Both the position numbers and the translations under genes were made by a program. From assembly GCA_034007745.1 (NCBI GenBank), contig JAVEQI010000004.1, forward strand, positions 81,778 to 145,777: a stretch of DNA of 64,000 nucleotides, read 5' to 3'. Source of the stretch: Desulforapulum sp034007745. Its GTDB lineage: Bacteria > Desulfobacterota > Desulfobacteria > Desulfobacterales > Desulfobacteraceae. The notes below the pieces were generated by a model, which saw nothing but the letters and a program-made list of their open reading frames with translations, made no database searches and was not told where the DNA came from. Shown here one piece after another: positions 17,669-27,245 of the stretch. Every line of letters starts with the position of its first letter. The stretch's first letter is position 1.

Positions 17669-18505
17669 GTTAAAAAGCCTTGCGGCATTTCCGCCAAGGA
17701 CCCGCTGTTTGTCAACATCCAAAAGACCTGAATTATCAAGATCCCTGAAGTAGCGAGCAGGTTTCAACAGGGGATAATCGCTGCCAAAGAGCACCCGGTC
17801 AATTACACCTGCGGCAAGGGCCACCCGGTACACGGACGCGTCGTAGAGAAACGGGGATGCAGCCGTATCAAACCAGATATTTTCAAGTGTCTTTTTTGTC
17901 TCTTTTTTCATGAGATTGTAAAATAAAATACCGCCCCCCCAGTGGGCAAGGATAATGTTATTCTCAGGGAATTTCACGGCAAGGGCGTAGATCTGCTCCA
18001 GAGTAACGGGGGTCTTTCCAGGATACTTGTGACCAACGGGCTCGTTGGTATGAATCATTACCGGAAGATTGCCCCTTTCCATGCAGATCTCCATGATTGG
18101 CCCAAGGCGGTCAAGGGCTGCCTCGTCAATACCGGTAAGGTAGAAGGCAAGCTCACCCACCCCGGAAAGCCCCGCATCAAGGCAGCGCTCTGTCTCTACT
18201 GCGGCATCCCCATAGTAGAGATCAAAGCAGGCAAATCCCCTGAGTCTGTCAGGATACTTTAGTATCGCTTCTATGATATAGTCGTTGTTTCTACGCACAA
18301 GGTCCCGACTCTTCCAGGGGAATCCAAACACCACGGAAACATCAACCTCCTGTTCATCCATGGTTGCGATCAAGGCTTCGGCACCAACCAGCCTGGATTT
18401 TGGAGATTCATACAAAAGCTTGAAGGCAGACTCCCTTGTGCAGCAATCTTCACGCCCGGAACAGATATCCTCCGGAAAAATATGGGTATGACAATCAATG
18501 ATCAT
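17663..18505 (-). CDS. TIM-barrel amidohydrolase (Amidohydro_2 family)
   Basis: A 280-residue metal-dependent hydrolase or decarboxylase of the ACMSD-like group. The N-terminal metal motif DCHTHIF (HxH), a central His (PVMIHTNEP), a second His (NIILAHWGGG) and the C-terminal Asp (VLFGSDYPLL) form the usual site. The start at 18505 follows a gggaagg site; a longer frame to 18571 has no such signal. Substrate is unknown. Confidence 0.8.
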   Translation of the reverse strand: MIIDCHTHIFPEDICSGREDCCTRESAFKLLYESPKSRLVGAEALIATMDEQEVDVSVVFGFPWKSRDLVRRNNDYIIEAILKYPDRLRGFACFDLYYGDAAVETERCLDAGLSGVGELAFYLTGIDEAALDRLGPIMEICMERGNLPVMIHTNEPVGHKYPGKTPVTLEQIYALAVKFPENNIILAHWGGGILFYNLMKKETKKTLENIWFDTAASPFLYDASVYRVALAAGVIDRVLFGSDYPLLKPARYFRDLDNSGLLDVDKQRVLGGNAARLFNL

Positions 18506-18620
18506 ATAAACACCTTCCCTTGCTCCGGCCATGCCGGATTTAGAAATGCTCCTTGATAAAACTACTATCATTACATATAATACACGTTTTATACAAACAA
18601 GGAATTATTGAAAGCTAAAG

Positions 18621-19286
18621 ATGAAATACTATCCGGTGGGATTAAATATTCAGGATCGAAACTGCCTCATCGTGGGCGGAGGCAAAGTCGGAGCGAGAAA
18701 GGCTGGGACCCTTGCCCGATACGGGGCCAGAGTAAAGGTGGTAAGCCCCTGCTTTGACAGAACGCTGTGGGGCAATCTGAAAGGCAAAGTCGAACTTGTC
18801 TTCAGGGAATACCAGGATGAGGACCTCAGGGGAATGTTTCTTGTGATCGGTGCCACAGACAACCGTCAACTCAACCGGACCATCGGTGAACAGGCCAAGC
18901 GGGCAAATATTTTGTTCAACGGGGCGGACCTACCCGAACTGAGCGATTTTATCCTGCCGGCCCTTGTTGAAAGGGGGGACTTGACCATAGCAGTGTCCAC
19001 CTCAGGGAACAGCCCGGCCTTTGCAAAAAAGATCAAACATGAGCTTGAGGGCAGTTTCGGCCCGGAATATGAACGATTTCTATTGCTCATGGGTAGAATC
19101 AGGAAGGCTCTCCTTGCCCGGGACCATGATCCTGACACACACAGAAAGATATTTAAACGGCTGATCGACGGTAGACTGTTCGATCTCATGGGAGAAAACG
19201 ATCAGGAGGAAATAAAACGCCTGCTCGTTACTATCCTTGGCAAACGAAACATGATTGAAACCCTTTTCCAGGAAACGGACAAATGA
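18621..19286 (+). CDS. Precorrin-2 dehydrogenase / siroheme synthase N-terminal type
   Basis: A 221-residue NAD-dependent enzyme converting precorrin-2 to sirohydrochlorin, the step towards siroheme, which dissimilatory sulfite reductase needs. The Rossmann motif LIVGGGKVGARKAGTLARYG opens the protein, and the sirohydrochlorin-binding segment VSTSGNSPAFAKKIK lies near residue 130. The methyltransferase half of CysG is absent. The stop overlaps the next start (ATGA), coupling it to the CcsA-like gene and, 100 bp on, to hemA. Confidence 0.88.
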   Translation: MKYYPVGLNIQDRNCLIVGGGKVGARKAGTLARYGARVKVVSPCFDRTLWGNLKGKVELVFREYQDEDLRGMFLVIGATDNRQLNRTIGEQAKRANILFNGADLPELSDFILPALVERGDLTIAVSTSGNSPAFAKKIKHELEGSFGPEYERFLLLMGRIRKALLARDHDPDTHRKIFKRLIDGRLFDLMGENDQEEIKRLLVTILGKRNMIETLFQETDK

Positions 19287-20119
19287 CACCTGCCAGCCTC
19301 CAGAACCTTTTGCTCTCCATTGCAGCATTCATCTATCTGTTGAGTGTGACCGGCTACTTTCTCTACCTCTTTGCCCAGAAAGAGAGATTCCAGCACACGG
19401 CCTTCGGGCTGACCTGCGCAGGTGCTTTTTTTCATCTCCTGTCGACCGGAGTTGAAACCTTTATCATGGGCGCCCTGCCGGTTCACAACTTTCACCAGAA
19501 CCTGTCCATTGCAGCCCTGGCCCTGGCCCTGGCCTTTATAATTCTGAGATTTAAATTACACCTCAAGATCCTCGGCATCTTCACAACCCCCCTGATTCTG
19601 ATCATGACGATTGCGGCCCTGGCAAGCCCCGATGTTCAGCCTTCCCCTGACTCTATCCTCAGGGGATTCTGGCTGACCTCCCACATAATTATGATATTTG
19701 CCGGTGAGGCCGCCCTTGCCCTTGCCTGCGGTGCGGCCATTCTCTACCTTGTCCAGGAAAGGGCTATCAAACAGAAACGGCGGGGGTTTTTCTATAAACG
19801 GCTCCCATCCCTGCACCTTCTCGATTCCACCAGCTACTCGTGCCTGATTACGGGCTTTACCATGCTTACCATGGGGCTGATCATGGGAATAGTCTATGCC
19901 AAGTCGGTGTGGGGACGATTCTGGGCATGGGACCCAAAGGAAATCTGGTCTGCCGTGGCCTGGCTTGTGTACGCAGCCATTCTCCACGGACGACTGACAT
20001 CCGGGTGGCAGGGGAGACGATCGGCCATCATGACAATTGTGGGATTTGCCGTTCTTGTCTTTACCTTCTTTGGTGTAAATATTCTTATAGGCGGGCACCA
20101 CCAGATTTTTACTAAATAA
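19283..20119 (+). CDS. CcsA/HemX-like cytochrome c assembly membrane protein
   Basis: A 278-residue inner-membrane protein with about eight helices. The haem-handling tryptophan-rich WWD motif is present as WGRFWAWDPKEIWSAVAWLV near residues 209-228, with conserved histidines in flanking helices. It belongs to the HemX/CcsA group found next to hemA in many bacteria, where it is linked to haem export for cytochrome c or to GluTR levels. Position between the siroheme gene and hemA supports this. Confidence 0.85.
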   Translation: MTPASLQNLLLSIAAFIYLLSVTGYFLYLFAQKERFQHTAFGLTCAGAFFHLLSTGVETFIMGALPVHNFHQNLSIAALALALAFIILRFKLHLKILGIFTTPLILIMTIAALASPDVQPSPDSILRGFWLTSHIIMIFAGEAALALACGAAILYLVQERAIKQKRRGFFYKRLPSLHLLDSTSYSCLITGFTMLTMGLIMGIVYAKSVWGRFWAWDPKEIWSAVAWLVYAAILHGRLTSGWQGRRSAIMTIVGFAVLVFTFFGVNILIGGHHQIFTK

Positions 20120-20170
20120 CCGGCACGGCCCAGGTGCGGTATGACTTGCGGCTCCAAAGAACAACGAAAC

Positions 20171-20196
20171 TCCACCTCTAATAACGCTCAGGTGGA
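20171..20196 (+). other. Small hairpin in front of hemA
   Basis: TCCACCT and AGGTGGA form a 7-bp stem with a 12-base loop, followed by aatttt, 24 bp before hemA. It could be a weak terminator or leader hairpin. The evidence is only the inverted repeat. Confidence 0.3.
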
Positions 20197-20220
20197 AATT
20201 TTCCAGATATTAGGAACACA

Positions 20221-21507
20221 ATGCCAGAAATCATTCTCATTGGACTGAACCACAAAACTGCACCGGTCTCCCTCAGGGAATGCCTGTCGTTTACCCTTGA
20301 ACAAACCCCGAACGCCCTTGAAACTCTCCTGGCAACGGTTCCGGTCAAAGAGGCTCTGATTTATTCAACCTGCAACCGCATGGAAATCCTCTTTGTGCCA
20401 AGCAATGACACAGCCATAGATCTGGTCATAGGGTTTCTGTCCGATTACAAGGCCCTGCCTGTCCAGGAATTTGAACCATCCCTTTACATCTACAAAAACG
20501 ATGATGCAATAAAACATCTTTTCAGGGTGGGCGCCAGCCTTGACTCCATGATCGTGGGAGAACCCCAGATCCTGGGCCAGATTAAAAAAGCCTATAAAAA
20601 AGCCATTGCCCATAAGGCCTCGGGAACCATACTCAACCGACTCATGCACAAGGCATTCAGCATAGCGAAAAAGGTCAGAAAAGAGACTGGAATAGGAGAT
20701 AATGCCGTTTCCATAAGCTACGCTGCGGTGGAACTTGCCAACAAGATCTTCAGCGATCTCAACCAGAGAAGCGTGATGCTCATGGGCGCAGGAGAGATGG
20801 CCGAGCTTGCGGTCGAACACCTTATTTCCAACGGAGTTAAAAAAATTATTGTTGCGAACCGAACCTTTACCAACGCAGTCAGTCTTGCCCAGAGGTTCGA
20901 TGGCCAGGCCGTTAAGTTTGAAGAGCTGGAAACCTTTCTGCATGATGTTGATATCCTCATAAGTTCCACCGGGGCAGCCGGGTATGTACTGACAAAAGCC
21001 CAGGTAAAAAGAGCCATGGCCCAGAGAAAAAACAGGCCCCTCTTCTGCATCGACATTGCCGTCCCAAGGGATCTTGATCCCGGCATCAACCAGGTCAACA
21101 ACGCCTATCTCTACGACATTGACGACCTTCAGAACCTTGTAAATGACAACCTGGAAGAAAGATTGCGGGAGGCAATCAAGGGTGAAAGGCTGGTGGAAGA
21201 GGCCGTGGTCAAGTTTCGCTGGTGGCTCGAAAGCCTTGCCGTTGTTCCTACCATCAAGGATCTCAAGAAAAAACTTGAATCCATTGCCGATGCAGAAACT
21301 GAAAAGAGCCTTACAAGACTTGGAGACCTCTCTCCTGAAGAGATCGATGCCGTAAGACGGCTGACAAGATCGGTCGCCAGAAAAATCATGCACGACCCAA
21401 TCCTCTTTTTAAAGAACACGGGGAGCCACAGAAACGATACCCATTACCTCAGTGTGGCCAGACATCTGTTCAACCTAGATCCCGAATTTGAGGAGAACGA
21501 CAGATGA
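20221..21507 (+). CDS. hemA: Glutamyl-tRNA reductase HemA
   Basis: A 428-residue NADPH-dependent reductase that makes glutamate-1-semialdehyde from Glu-tRNA, the first step of tetrapyrrole synthesis. The catalytic Cys51 is in IYSTCNRMEIL, and the signature GEPQILGQIKKAYK lies near residue 110. The NADPH-binding MLMGAGEMAELAVEHL and a C-terminal dimerisation helix are complete. It ends the tetrapyrrole operon. Confidence 0.97.
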   Translation: MPEIILIGLNHKTAPVSLRECLSFTLEQTPNALETLLATVPVKEALIYSTCNRMEILFVPSNDTAIDLVIGFLSDYKALPVQEFEPSLYIYKNDDAIKHLFRVGASLDSMIVGEPQILGQIKKAYKKAIAHKASGTILNRLMHKAFSIAKKVRKETGIGDNAVSISYAAVELANKIFSDLNQRSVMLMGAGEMAELAVEHLISNGVKKIIVANRTFTNAVSLAQRFDGQAVKFEELETFLHDVDILISSTGAAGYVLTKAQVKRAMAQRKNRPLFCIDIAVPRDLDPGINQVNNAYLYDIDDLQNLVNDNLEERLREAIKGERLVEEAVVKFRWWLESLAVVPTIKDLKKKLESIADAETEKSLTRLGDLSPEEIDAVRRLTRSVARKIMHDPILFLKNTGSHRNDTHYLSVARHLFNLDPEFEENDR

Positions 21508-21526
21508 TCCATATGGATTTTTATAC

Positions 21527-21555
21527 TTTACATGCATGATCTCTCAGCGTATAAT
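21527..21555 (+). promoter_or_regulatory. Sigma-70-type promoter for dksA
   Basis: TTTACA (21527-21532), exactly 17 bases, then the consensus TATAAT (21550-21555). It lies in the 156-bp gap between hemA and dksA and points to dksA, giving a leader of about 100 bases. Confidence 0.7.
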
Positions 21556-21663
21556 CACCAATTTGAAAAGTTACCTCTAAAAGATTACCATAATTTTTGA
21601 ACAGATTTAATTTAGCTTGTGTCTAATTTTGATCAACGGCAACACTCCAAAAAGGACAAAAGA

Positions 21664-22026
21664 ATGAAAGAAGACGACCTGAATTTTTTTAAAAATCTTT
21701 TGGCTGAACGACTCAACGACCTGATCTCCCATGCCGACGACACGGTCACCGGCATGACCGTTCCCAAGGAAAACTTTGCCGACCCCACAGACAGGGCTTC
21801 CCATGAGGCCAACCGCAACTTCGAACTCAGAATCAGGGACAGGGAACACAAACTGATCAAAAAAGTAAGAAAAGCATTAAAACGAATCGAAGACGGAACC
21901 TTTGGCCTTTGTGAAACCTGCAATGAGGAGATATCCATTGCAAGGCTCAAGGCAAGACCCGTCACGACCCAGTGCATAGATTGTAAAACAAGGGAAGAAG
22001 TCCTTGAAAAAGCCCTTGGTATATAG
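21664..22026 (+). CDS. dksA: RNA polymerase-binding transcription factor DksA
   Basis: A 120-residue DksA. The coiled-coil tip has the conserved Asp40 and Asp43 in ADPTDRAS that reach the RNA polymerase secondary channel. The zinc finger is four-cysteine (83, 86, 104, 107). With ppGpp it adjusts rRNA and stress promoters. I chose the ATG at 21664, which has an aaaaagga site 7 bases upstream, over an in-frame GTG at 21619. It is the first gene before the PHP-RNase III fusion (14 bp gap). Confidence 0.93.
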   Translation: MKEDDLNFFKNLLAERLNDLISHADDTVTGMTVPKENFADPTDRASHEANRNFELRIRDREHKLIKKVRKALKRIEDGTFGLCETCNEEISIARLKARPVTTQCIDCKTREEVLEKALGI

Positions 22027-22040
22027 TTAGGAAACCTTAA

Positions 22041-23600
22041 GTGATAGATCTTCACATTCATTCCACCGCATCCGACGGCACCCTGTCTCCCATGGAGATA
22101 GTTAAAACAGCAGTAGATTCAGCCATCAACGCCATTGCCATAACAGACCACGACACCATCGACGGCGTGCGTGAGCTCATTGAATCTGGAATCCCCCCCT
22201 GCCTTGAACTCGTAACCGGCCTTGAGATAAGCGCCACACCACCGCCGGGATTTGAAATCAACGACAGCCTTCACATCCTTGGGTATGGCATAAGCATCTA
22301 CGACCAGAATCTCAATCAGACACTTGAACGGCTCAAACAGGTAAGGGCAGACAGAAACCCTGAAATAATCCGGCGACTGAACCGCCTCGGTTTTAAAATC
22401 ACCCTTGAAGAGGTGGAGGAGATATGCGGTCCTGGCCAGACAGGTCGTCCCCACATTGCCAGGGCCATGGTCAACAGGGGATTTGTCGAATCCTTTGACC
22501 AGGCCTTTGACCTGTTCCTTGGCACGGGTAAACCCGCTTATGTAGACAAGGAAAGGTTGACGAGTCAGGAGGCCATCACCCTTATTCTTGAGGCAGGAGG
22601 TGTTCCTGTACTTGCCCACCCTGGCCTGATTGAACTTGGTGCAAACAGCTCGATCAAGCCCCTTGTCACAGCATTGATGGATATGGGACTCCTCGGCATT
22701 GAGGTTTACCATACAGACCATTCTGAGGAGCAGACAGACTATTTCGCCACACTTGCCTTCCAAAAGGGACTTATTATAACCGGAGGGTCTGACTTCCACG
22801 GCGACTTGAAGCAGGGCACCGTTATGGGCCGGGGAGAGGGAGATCTATACGTTGACGACGAACTTTATCGAATTCTTGTCAGAAAGATCGAGGCGCTGCA
22901 GGATGCCAACCTGAGACTTGAAATACTCGAAAACAACCTGGGACACAGCTTCTCCAACCGAGAGCTTCTGGAAAACGCCCTTCGTCACAGTTCCTATGTG
23001 AACGAACTCCAGATAAATCCGGTTCCCGATAACCAGCGGCTTGAATTCCTGGGCGATGCCGTCCTGGGCCTGACCATCGGACACCTGCTCATGGAAGAAT
23101 CCCCTGAAATGAACGAGGGAAACCTTTCAAAGGCAAGGGCCAGTCTGGTAAGCGAACCCGGCCTTGCATCCATGGCCCGCCATATCGATCTTGGCCGTTT
23201 TATCCGCCTTGGAAAAGGAGAGAGACTCTCCAGGGGTTCTGAAAAAAATTCTATCCTTGCCGATACCTTTGAGGCTGTAATTGCGGCTGTCTATCTTGAT
23301 TGCGGGTTCGATAAAACCTATACCCTTATAAAAGGGCAATTCATCTCCCAGATCAAAATGGTCAACACAACACCGGAAACCGAAGACTTTAAAAGCAGGC
23401 TCCAGGAATTTGTCCAGGAAAGGGGAAACCCATCCCCCTGCTACGCCATCCACGGTCAATTTGGACCGGATCACGACAAAACCTTTTCCATTTGCGTAAA
23501 GGCAGGTAAGATCGAGTCCATGGGATCCGGAAAGAGTAAAAAAGCGGCCGAGCAGAATGCAGCGCACAATGCCCTGCTAATCCTTAAAGAATCTAAATAA
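22041..23600 (+). CDS. rnc: PHP phosphoesterase (RNase AM-like) fused to ribonuclease III
   Basis: A 519-residue protein in one uninterrupted frame starting at GTG. Residues 1-283 are a full PHP domain resembling TrpH/YciV (RNase AM), with the metal ligands visible: H5 and H7, DHD at 36-38, E62, H193 and D251/H253. Residues about 291-519 are a complete RNase III: E335 and D339 in RLEFLGDAVL, D408 and E411 in ADTFEAVI, then a double-stranded RNA-binding domain (about 449-516). RNase III cuts double-stranded precursors and RNase AM trims 5 prime ends of rRNA in E. coli, so the fusion suggests coupled RNA maturation. That coupling is inference. The radical SAM gene follows with no gap. Confidence 0.93.
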   Translation: MIDLHIHSTASDGTLSPMEIVKTAVDSAINAIAITDHDTIDGVRELIESGIPPCLELVTGLEISATPPPGFEINDSLHILGYGISIYDQNLNQTLERLKQVRADRNPEIIRRLNRLGFKITLEEVEEICGPGQTGRPHIARAMVNRGFVESFDQAFDLFLGTGKPAYVDKERLTSQEAITLILEAGGVPVLAHPGLIELGANSSIKPLVTALMDMGLLGIEVYHTDHSEEQTDYFATLAFQKGLIITGGSDFHGDLKQGTVMGRGEGDLYVDDELYRILVRKIEALQDANLRLEILENNLGHSFSNRELLENALRHSSYVNELQINPVPDNQRLEFLGDAVLGLTIGHLLMEESPEMNEGNLSKARASLVSEPGLASMARHIDLGRFIRLGKGERLSRGSEKNSILADTFEAVIAAVYLDCGFDKTYTLIKGQFISQIKMVNTTPETEDFKSRLQEFVQERGNPSPCYAIHGQFGPDHDKTFSICVKAGKIESMGSGKSKKAAEQNAAHNALLILKESK

Positions 23601-24659
23601 ATGCCGAGGCTCTCCAGACCCCTTGTCATCCCCATATTCATCCCCCACCAGGGATGTCCCCACAAATGTGCCTTCTGTGACCAATCGATCATCACCAGCA
23701 AAGGAGGGGCCCTGCCCGATGAAAATACAATGCGAAGACAGGTTGAAACCTGGCTTGCCTACAGGGGCGAACGAAGCTCGGTGGAACTGGCCTTTTTCGG
23801 CGGCAATTTTCTGGGGCTTGCCCCCCGGGAAACCGAGACTCTGCTTGAAATCGCCCAGAACTTGACCGAAGAAGAAAAAATCCAATCCATCCGCTGCTCT
23901 ACCCGGCCTGATACCATCCATGAAAAGAGCCTTGACCTGGCAAAGAGGTTCTCCCTAGATACGGTGGAAATAGGAGTTCAGTCAATGGACGACCAGGTGC
24001 TCGCCAGGGCCAGAAGAGGCCACACTGCCCGGGATACCGCAATAGCGGCAAAGCTCCTTGACCGTTACAGGATCAAAAAGGGAATGCAGATGATGGTGGG
24101 CCTTCCCGGGGATACCGACGCCGGGGCAATTGAAACGGCACGAAAGATTGCCGATCTCAACCCGGCATTTGTGAGAATCTATCCCCTCATGGTGCTGAAA
24201 AACAGCCTTGTTCACCGCTGGTATGCCAGGGGAGAATACACTCCCATGGCCCTTGATCACTGCGTTGAACTGGTGGCCTCCATTCATTCTCTATTTACGA
24301 GGAACAATATTCCGGTGATCCGCATGGGCCTCCAGGCGTCGGACCTTCTCCAGGACAGGGAGATCATGGTAGCCGGGCCCTGGCATCCGGCCTTTGGCCA
24401 CCTTGTCCTTTCAAAGCTCATGCTCGACCGGGCAACAAAAATGCTTGACCAGTTAATTGACCAGACACCAGATCTAAAGCCCCCCCCCCAGGCAGCGAAA
24501 AAGACCAAATTCACACTCAGGGTTCATCCGTCAACCCAATCAAGGCTCAGGGGAGATCGTAACAGCAACCTTGCAATTCTAACCACCCGCTACCCAGGGG
24601 CCGAAATAAAAATCGAGTCTGACCCATCGATTGCCATTGACCAGCTTGCCCTGTTTTAA
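23601..24659 (+). CDS. Radical SAM protein, Elp3-like
   Basis: A 352-residue radical SAM enzyme. The cluster-binding motif is CPHKCAFC near residues 19-26, the SAM-binding glycines are in AFFGGNFLGL, and the Elp3-type phrase DTVEIGVQSMDDQVL follows. No acetyltransferase domain is present, so this is the short form that accompanies rnc in several phyla. Substrate is unknown. It starts directly after the stop of the RNase III fusion. The C-terminal 90 residues are poorly conserved and basic. Confidence 0.85.
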   Translation: MPRLSRPLVIPIFIPHQGCPHKCAFCDQSIITSKGGALPDENTMRRQVETWLAYRGERSSVELAFFGGNFLGLAPRETETLLEIAQNLTEEEKIQSIRCSTRPDTIHEKSLDLAKRFSLDTVEIGVQSMDDQVLARARRGHTARDTAIAAKLLDRYRIKKGMQMMVGLPGDTDAGAIETARKIADLNPAFVRIYPLMVLKNSLVHRWYARGEYTPMALDHCVELVASIHSLFTRNNIPVIRMGLQASDLLQDREIMVAGPWHPAFGHLVLSKLMLDRATKMLDQLIDQTPDLKPPPQAAKKTKFTLRVHPSTQSRLRGDRNSNLAILTTRYPGAEIKIESDPSIAIDQLALF

Positions 24660-24660
24660 C

Positions 24661-27060
24661 TCATATCCCGGACTTGTAAAGATCGTCGGTATCTGTTGCC
24701 ACACCTGGCCTGGGTGTTTTCGTGGTGGGTGCAGTCCCCTCCTTGAAACATTCAAACAACGTTTCCTGGGACTCTTCTATCGGCAGGAGTCCCGTCTTGG
24801 CATCAATCTTAACAAAAACAATGCCTTCGGGCACATTAAAGGTTCTAACCGGACGCCCCTCAAGGGCACCTTTCATATACCCAAGCCAGATGGGTGTTGC
24901 TGACCTGGAGCCTGTCTCCCCCTTTCCAAGGGATTGCTCACTGTCAAACCCCACCCACACACCGGTAGTATATCTTGGGGTGTAGCCAAGAAACCAGGCA
25001 TCGTTTAAATTATTAGTCGTTCCTGTCTTGCCCGCTACAGGGCGGCCAAGAGCCTTTGCACGCCAGCCTGTTCCGGAACTCACAACACTCTCCAGCATGC
25101 TGGTCATGATATAGGCCGTGGTCATATCCATGACCTTTTCACGCTTCAATTCCGATGATTCAATAACGTTGCCGTACCGATCCTCGATCCGGGTTATAAA
25201 TACAGGGTCAACCCTGTAGCCAAGGTTGGAAAAAACCGAATAAACATTTACAAGTTCGACAAGGGACATGCCCGATGAGCCAAGGGAGATGGAGAGATCA
25301 CGGTTGATATGTGAAGTAACCCCAAGTTTTCTGGCGTAGTTGATCACATAGTCAATGCCTATATCCTGGAGAATTTTTACGGTTACGACATTGCGCGACT
25401 GTTTCAGGGCATGGCGCATCAGGGTCGGTCCGTGGAATTCATCCGTGTAGTTGTGGGGCTTCCACACAGAATCACGTGCCCGGTCATTGAATACCACCGG
25501 GCTGTCCATGATGACCGTAGCAGGGGTATACCCCTTGTCAAGGGCGGCGGCATAAATCACAGGTTTAAAGGCACTTCCGGGTTGACGTCTAGACTGGATG
25601 GCTCGATTGAACTGACTCTCCCGATACTCTCGACCGCCGATCATGGCCTTGACCTGCCCGGTTTCAGCTTCAACGCTCAAGAGAGCGGCCTCCACAAGGG
25701 GATCCTGTTCCAGGGAAAAAGAGAACGTCTTGCTGCCATCTGGAGACGAAACTGCTTTGACCAGAATCACATCTCCGGTATTAAACACCTTTTTAGGTGA
25801 ATTTACCTTGGACTCCCAGTAGGCGACCTCCTGATTTGGACGCCTTGCCCAGGTGATATCCCCGGCAGGAATGACACCGGTGGCATTGCCCACCCGAACC
25901 TCTGCCTGGGTGTCGGTCACATTGGTGACAACGGCCTCATACACCACGCCAGACTCCAGAGAATCACCATCCATGTCAGCTGCAGCCTTTGAACAAAAGG
26001 ATTCAATTTCAAGGGCGGCAAGATGTCTTAGCGGCCCACGATAACCCTGGCGACGGTCGAGTTCCCTCAACCCTTTGACAACCTCATCCAGGGCTATCTT
26101 CTGCAGCTCAATATTCACCGCAGTATAAATATTCAGCCCCTGGGTGTAAAGGACATCTTTACCGTATTTTTCCTCGACGTAGCGCCTGACATGCTCGGTG
26201 TAGCAGGGAACTCGTTCAATGAACCAGTTTTTTCTAGGTTTTATATCAAGCATTGTATTTATGGCGTCCGTGGCCTCGAGGTTGGTTATGTAGCCATCCT
26301 CCTTCATGCGGTTAAGGACATAGATCTGACGCCGACGTGCAAGTTCAGAATTGCGAAACGGTGAGTAGCGGCTCGGAGCCTGGGGCAAACCTGCAAGCAT
26401 GGAACATTCGGCAAGATTCATCTCCCGGGCAGGTTTTCCAAAATAATTTTCACTTGCAGCCTCCACACCATAGGCACCATGGCCAAGATATATCTGGTTC
26501 AGATAAAGAAAGAGAATTTCATCCTTGGTAAAGGCCCTGTCAATGCGATAGGCAAGAATCGCCTCTTTGATCTTACGCTCGTAAGTTCTTGCCGGTGTCA
26601 GAAAAAAAGACTTGGTGACCTGCTGGGTGATGGTACTGCCACCCTGGACAATGGCCCCGGCCCTCACATTTTTTATAAATGCCCGGAAAATACTCAACAG
26701 ATCAACACCAGGGTGCTCCCTGAATCTTGAATCTTCGGCGGCAACAACGGCATTTTTAAGATTATCGGGCATCTCAGAAAGGGGGATCACGATTCGACGC
26801 TCCTTATAAAACTCACCGATCTTCCTGCCGTCGTCTGAGAACACACTGCTGACAATGGATGGATTGTAATCCTTGAGGGAAATTATTTTTGGCAGATCCC
26901 GGCTGATGTAAGCGTATAGCGCTGTCATGCCTGCCATGGCAAGAAGCACTGAACCACCGAATAAAACAAGGGTCCACTTTAAGAGGATGAATCCCTTCCC
27001 CCGTTCTGTTTTTTTCCCCCGACGTTTTAAAATCCGGGCCTTACTTTCATTTTTTACCAT
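24661..27060 (-). CDS. mrcA: Bifunctional penicillin-binding protein 1A
   Basis: About 799 residues. A basic cytoplasmic tail and one membrane helix are followed by the glycosyltransferase domain (catalytic Glu in AAEDSRFREHPGVD, then GGSTITQQVTKSF). An OB-like linker leads to the transpeptidase with SxxK as PGSAFKPV, SxN as KQSRNVV and KTG as GKTGTTNN. It polymerises and cross-links peptidoglycan. The ATG at 27060 was preferred to the in-frame ATG at 27111 because it has a close caggt ribosome-binding sequence and starts at the basic tail. Confidence 0.93.
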   Translation of the reverse strand: MVKNESKARILKRRGKKTERGKGFILLKWTLVLFGGSVLLAMAGMTALYAYISRDLPKIISLKDYNPSIVSSVFSDDGRKIGEFYKERRIVIPLSEMPDNLKNAVVAAEDSRFREHPGVDLLSIFRAFIKNVRAGAIVQGGSTITQQVTKSFFLTPARTYERKIKEAILAYRIDRAFTKDEILFLYLNQIYLGHGAYGVEAASENYFGKPAREMNLAECSMLAGLPQAPSRYSPFRNSELARRRQIYVLNRMKEDGYITNLEATDAINTMLDIKPRKNWFIERVPCYTEHVRRYVEEKYGKDVLYTQGLNIYTAVNIELQKIALDEVVKGLRELDRRQGYRGPLRHLAALEIESFCSKAAADMDGDSLESGVVYEAVVTNVTDTQAEVRVGNATGVIPAGDITWARRPNQEVAYWESKVNSPKKVFNTGDVILVKAVSSPDGSKTFSFSLEQDPLVEAALLSVEAETGQVKAMIGGREYRESQFNRAIQSRRQPGSAFKPVIYAAALDKGYTPATVIMDSPVVFNDRARDSVWKPHNYTDEFHGPTLMRHALKQSRNVVTVKILQDIGIDYVINYARKLGVTSHINRDLSISLGSSGMSLVELVNVYSVFSNLGYRVDPVFITRIEDRYGNVIESSELKREKVMDMTTAYIMTSMLESVVSSGTGWRAKALGRPVAGKTGTTNNLNDAWFLGYTPRYTTGVWVGFDSEQSLGKGETGSRSATPIWLGYMKGALEGRPVRTFNVPEGIVFVKIDAKTGLLPIEESQETLFECFKEGTAPTTKTPRPGVATDTDDLYKSGI

Positions 27061-27245
27061 ACAGACCTGCCAGTCATTTATTTTATAATGAGTGCCATTT
27101 ACAGACTGCACATTATTAACAGATAACCCGGTTCAAGGCAAGGTATTGGCCTCCAGCACAGCAATTCTATAGTCGATATTTTCACAGAGTAGGGCATTGC
27201 CTTGAATTTCACAGCTTCGGTTAAACTTGCGGAAATGCCAACGAT

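Noticed and set aside
20365..21393. A 342-codon frame antisense to hemA
   Set aside because: It lies wholly inside a clearly real gene, has no ribosome-binding site and no recognisable protein motif.
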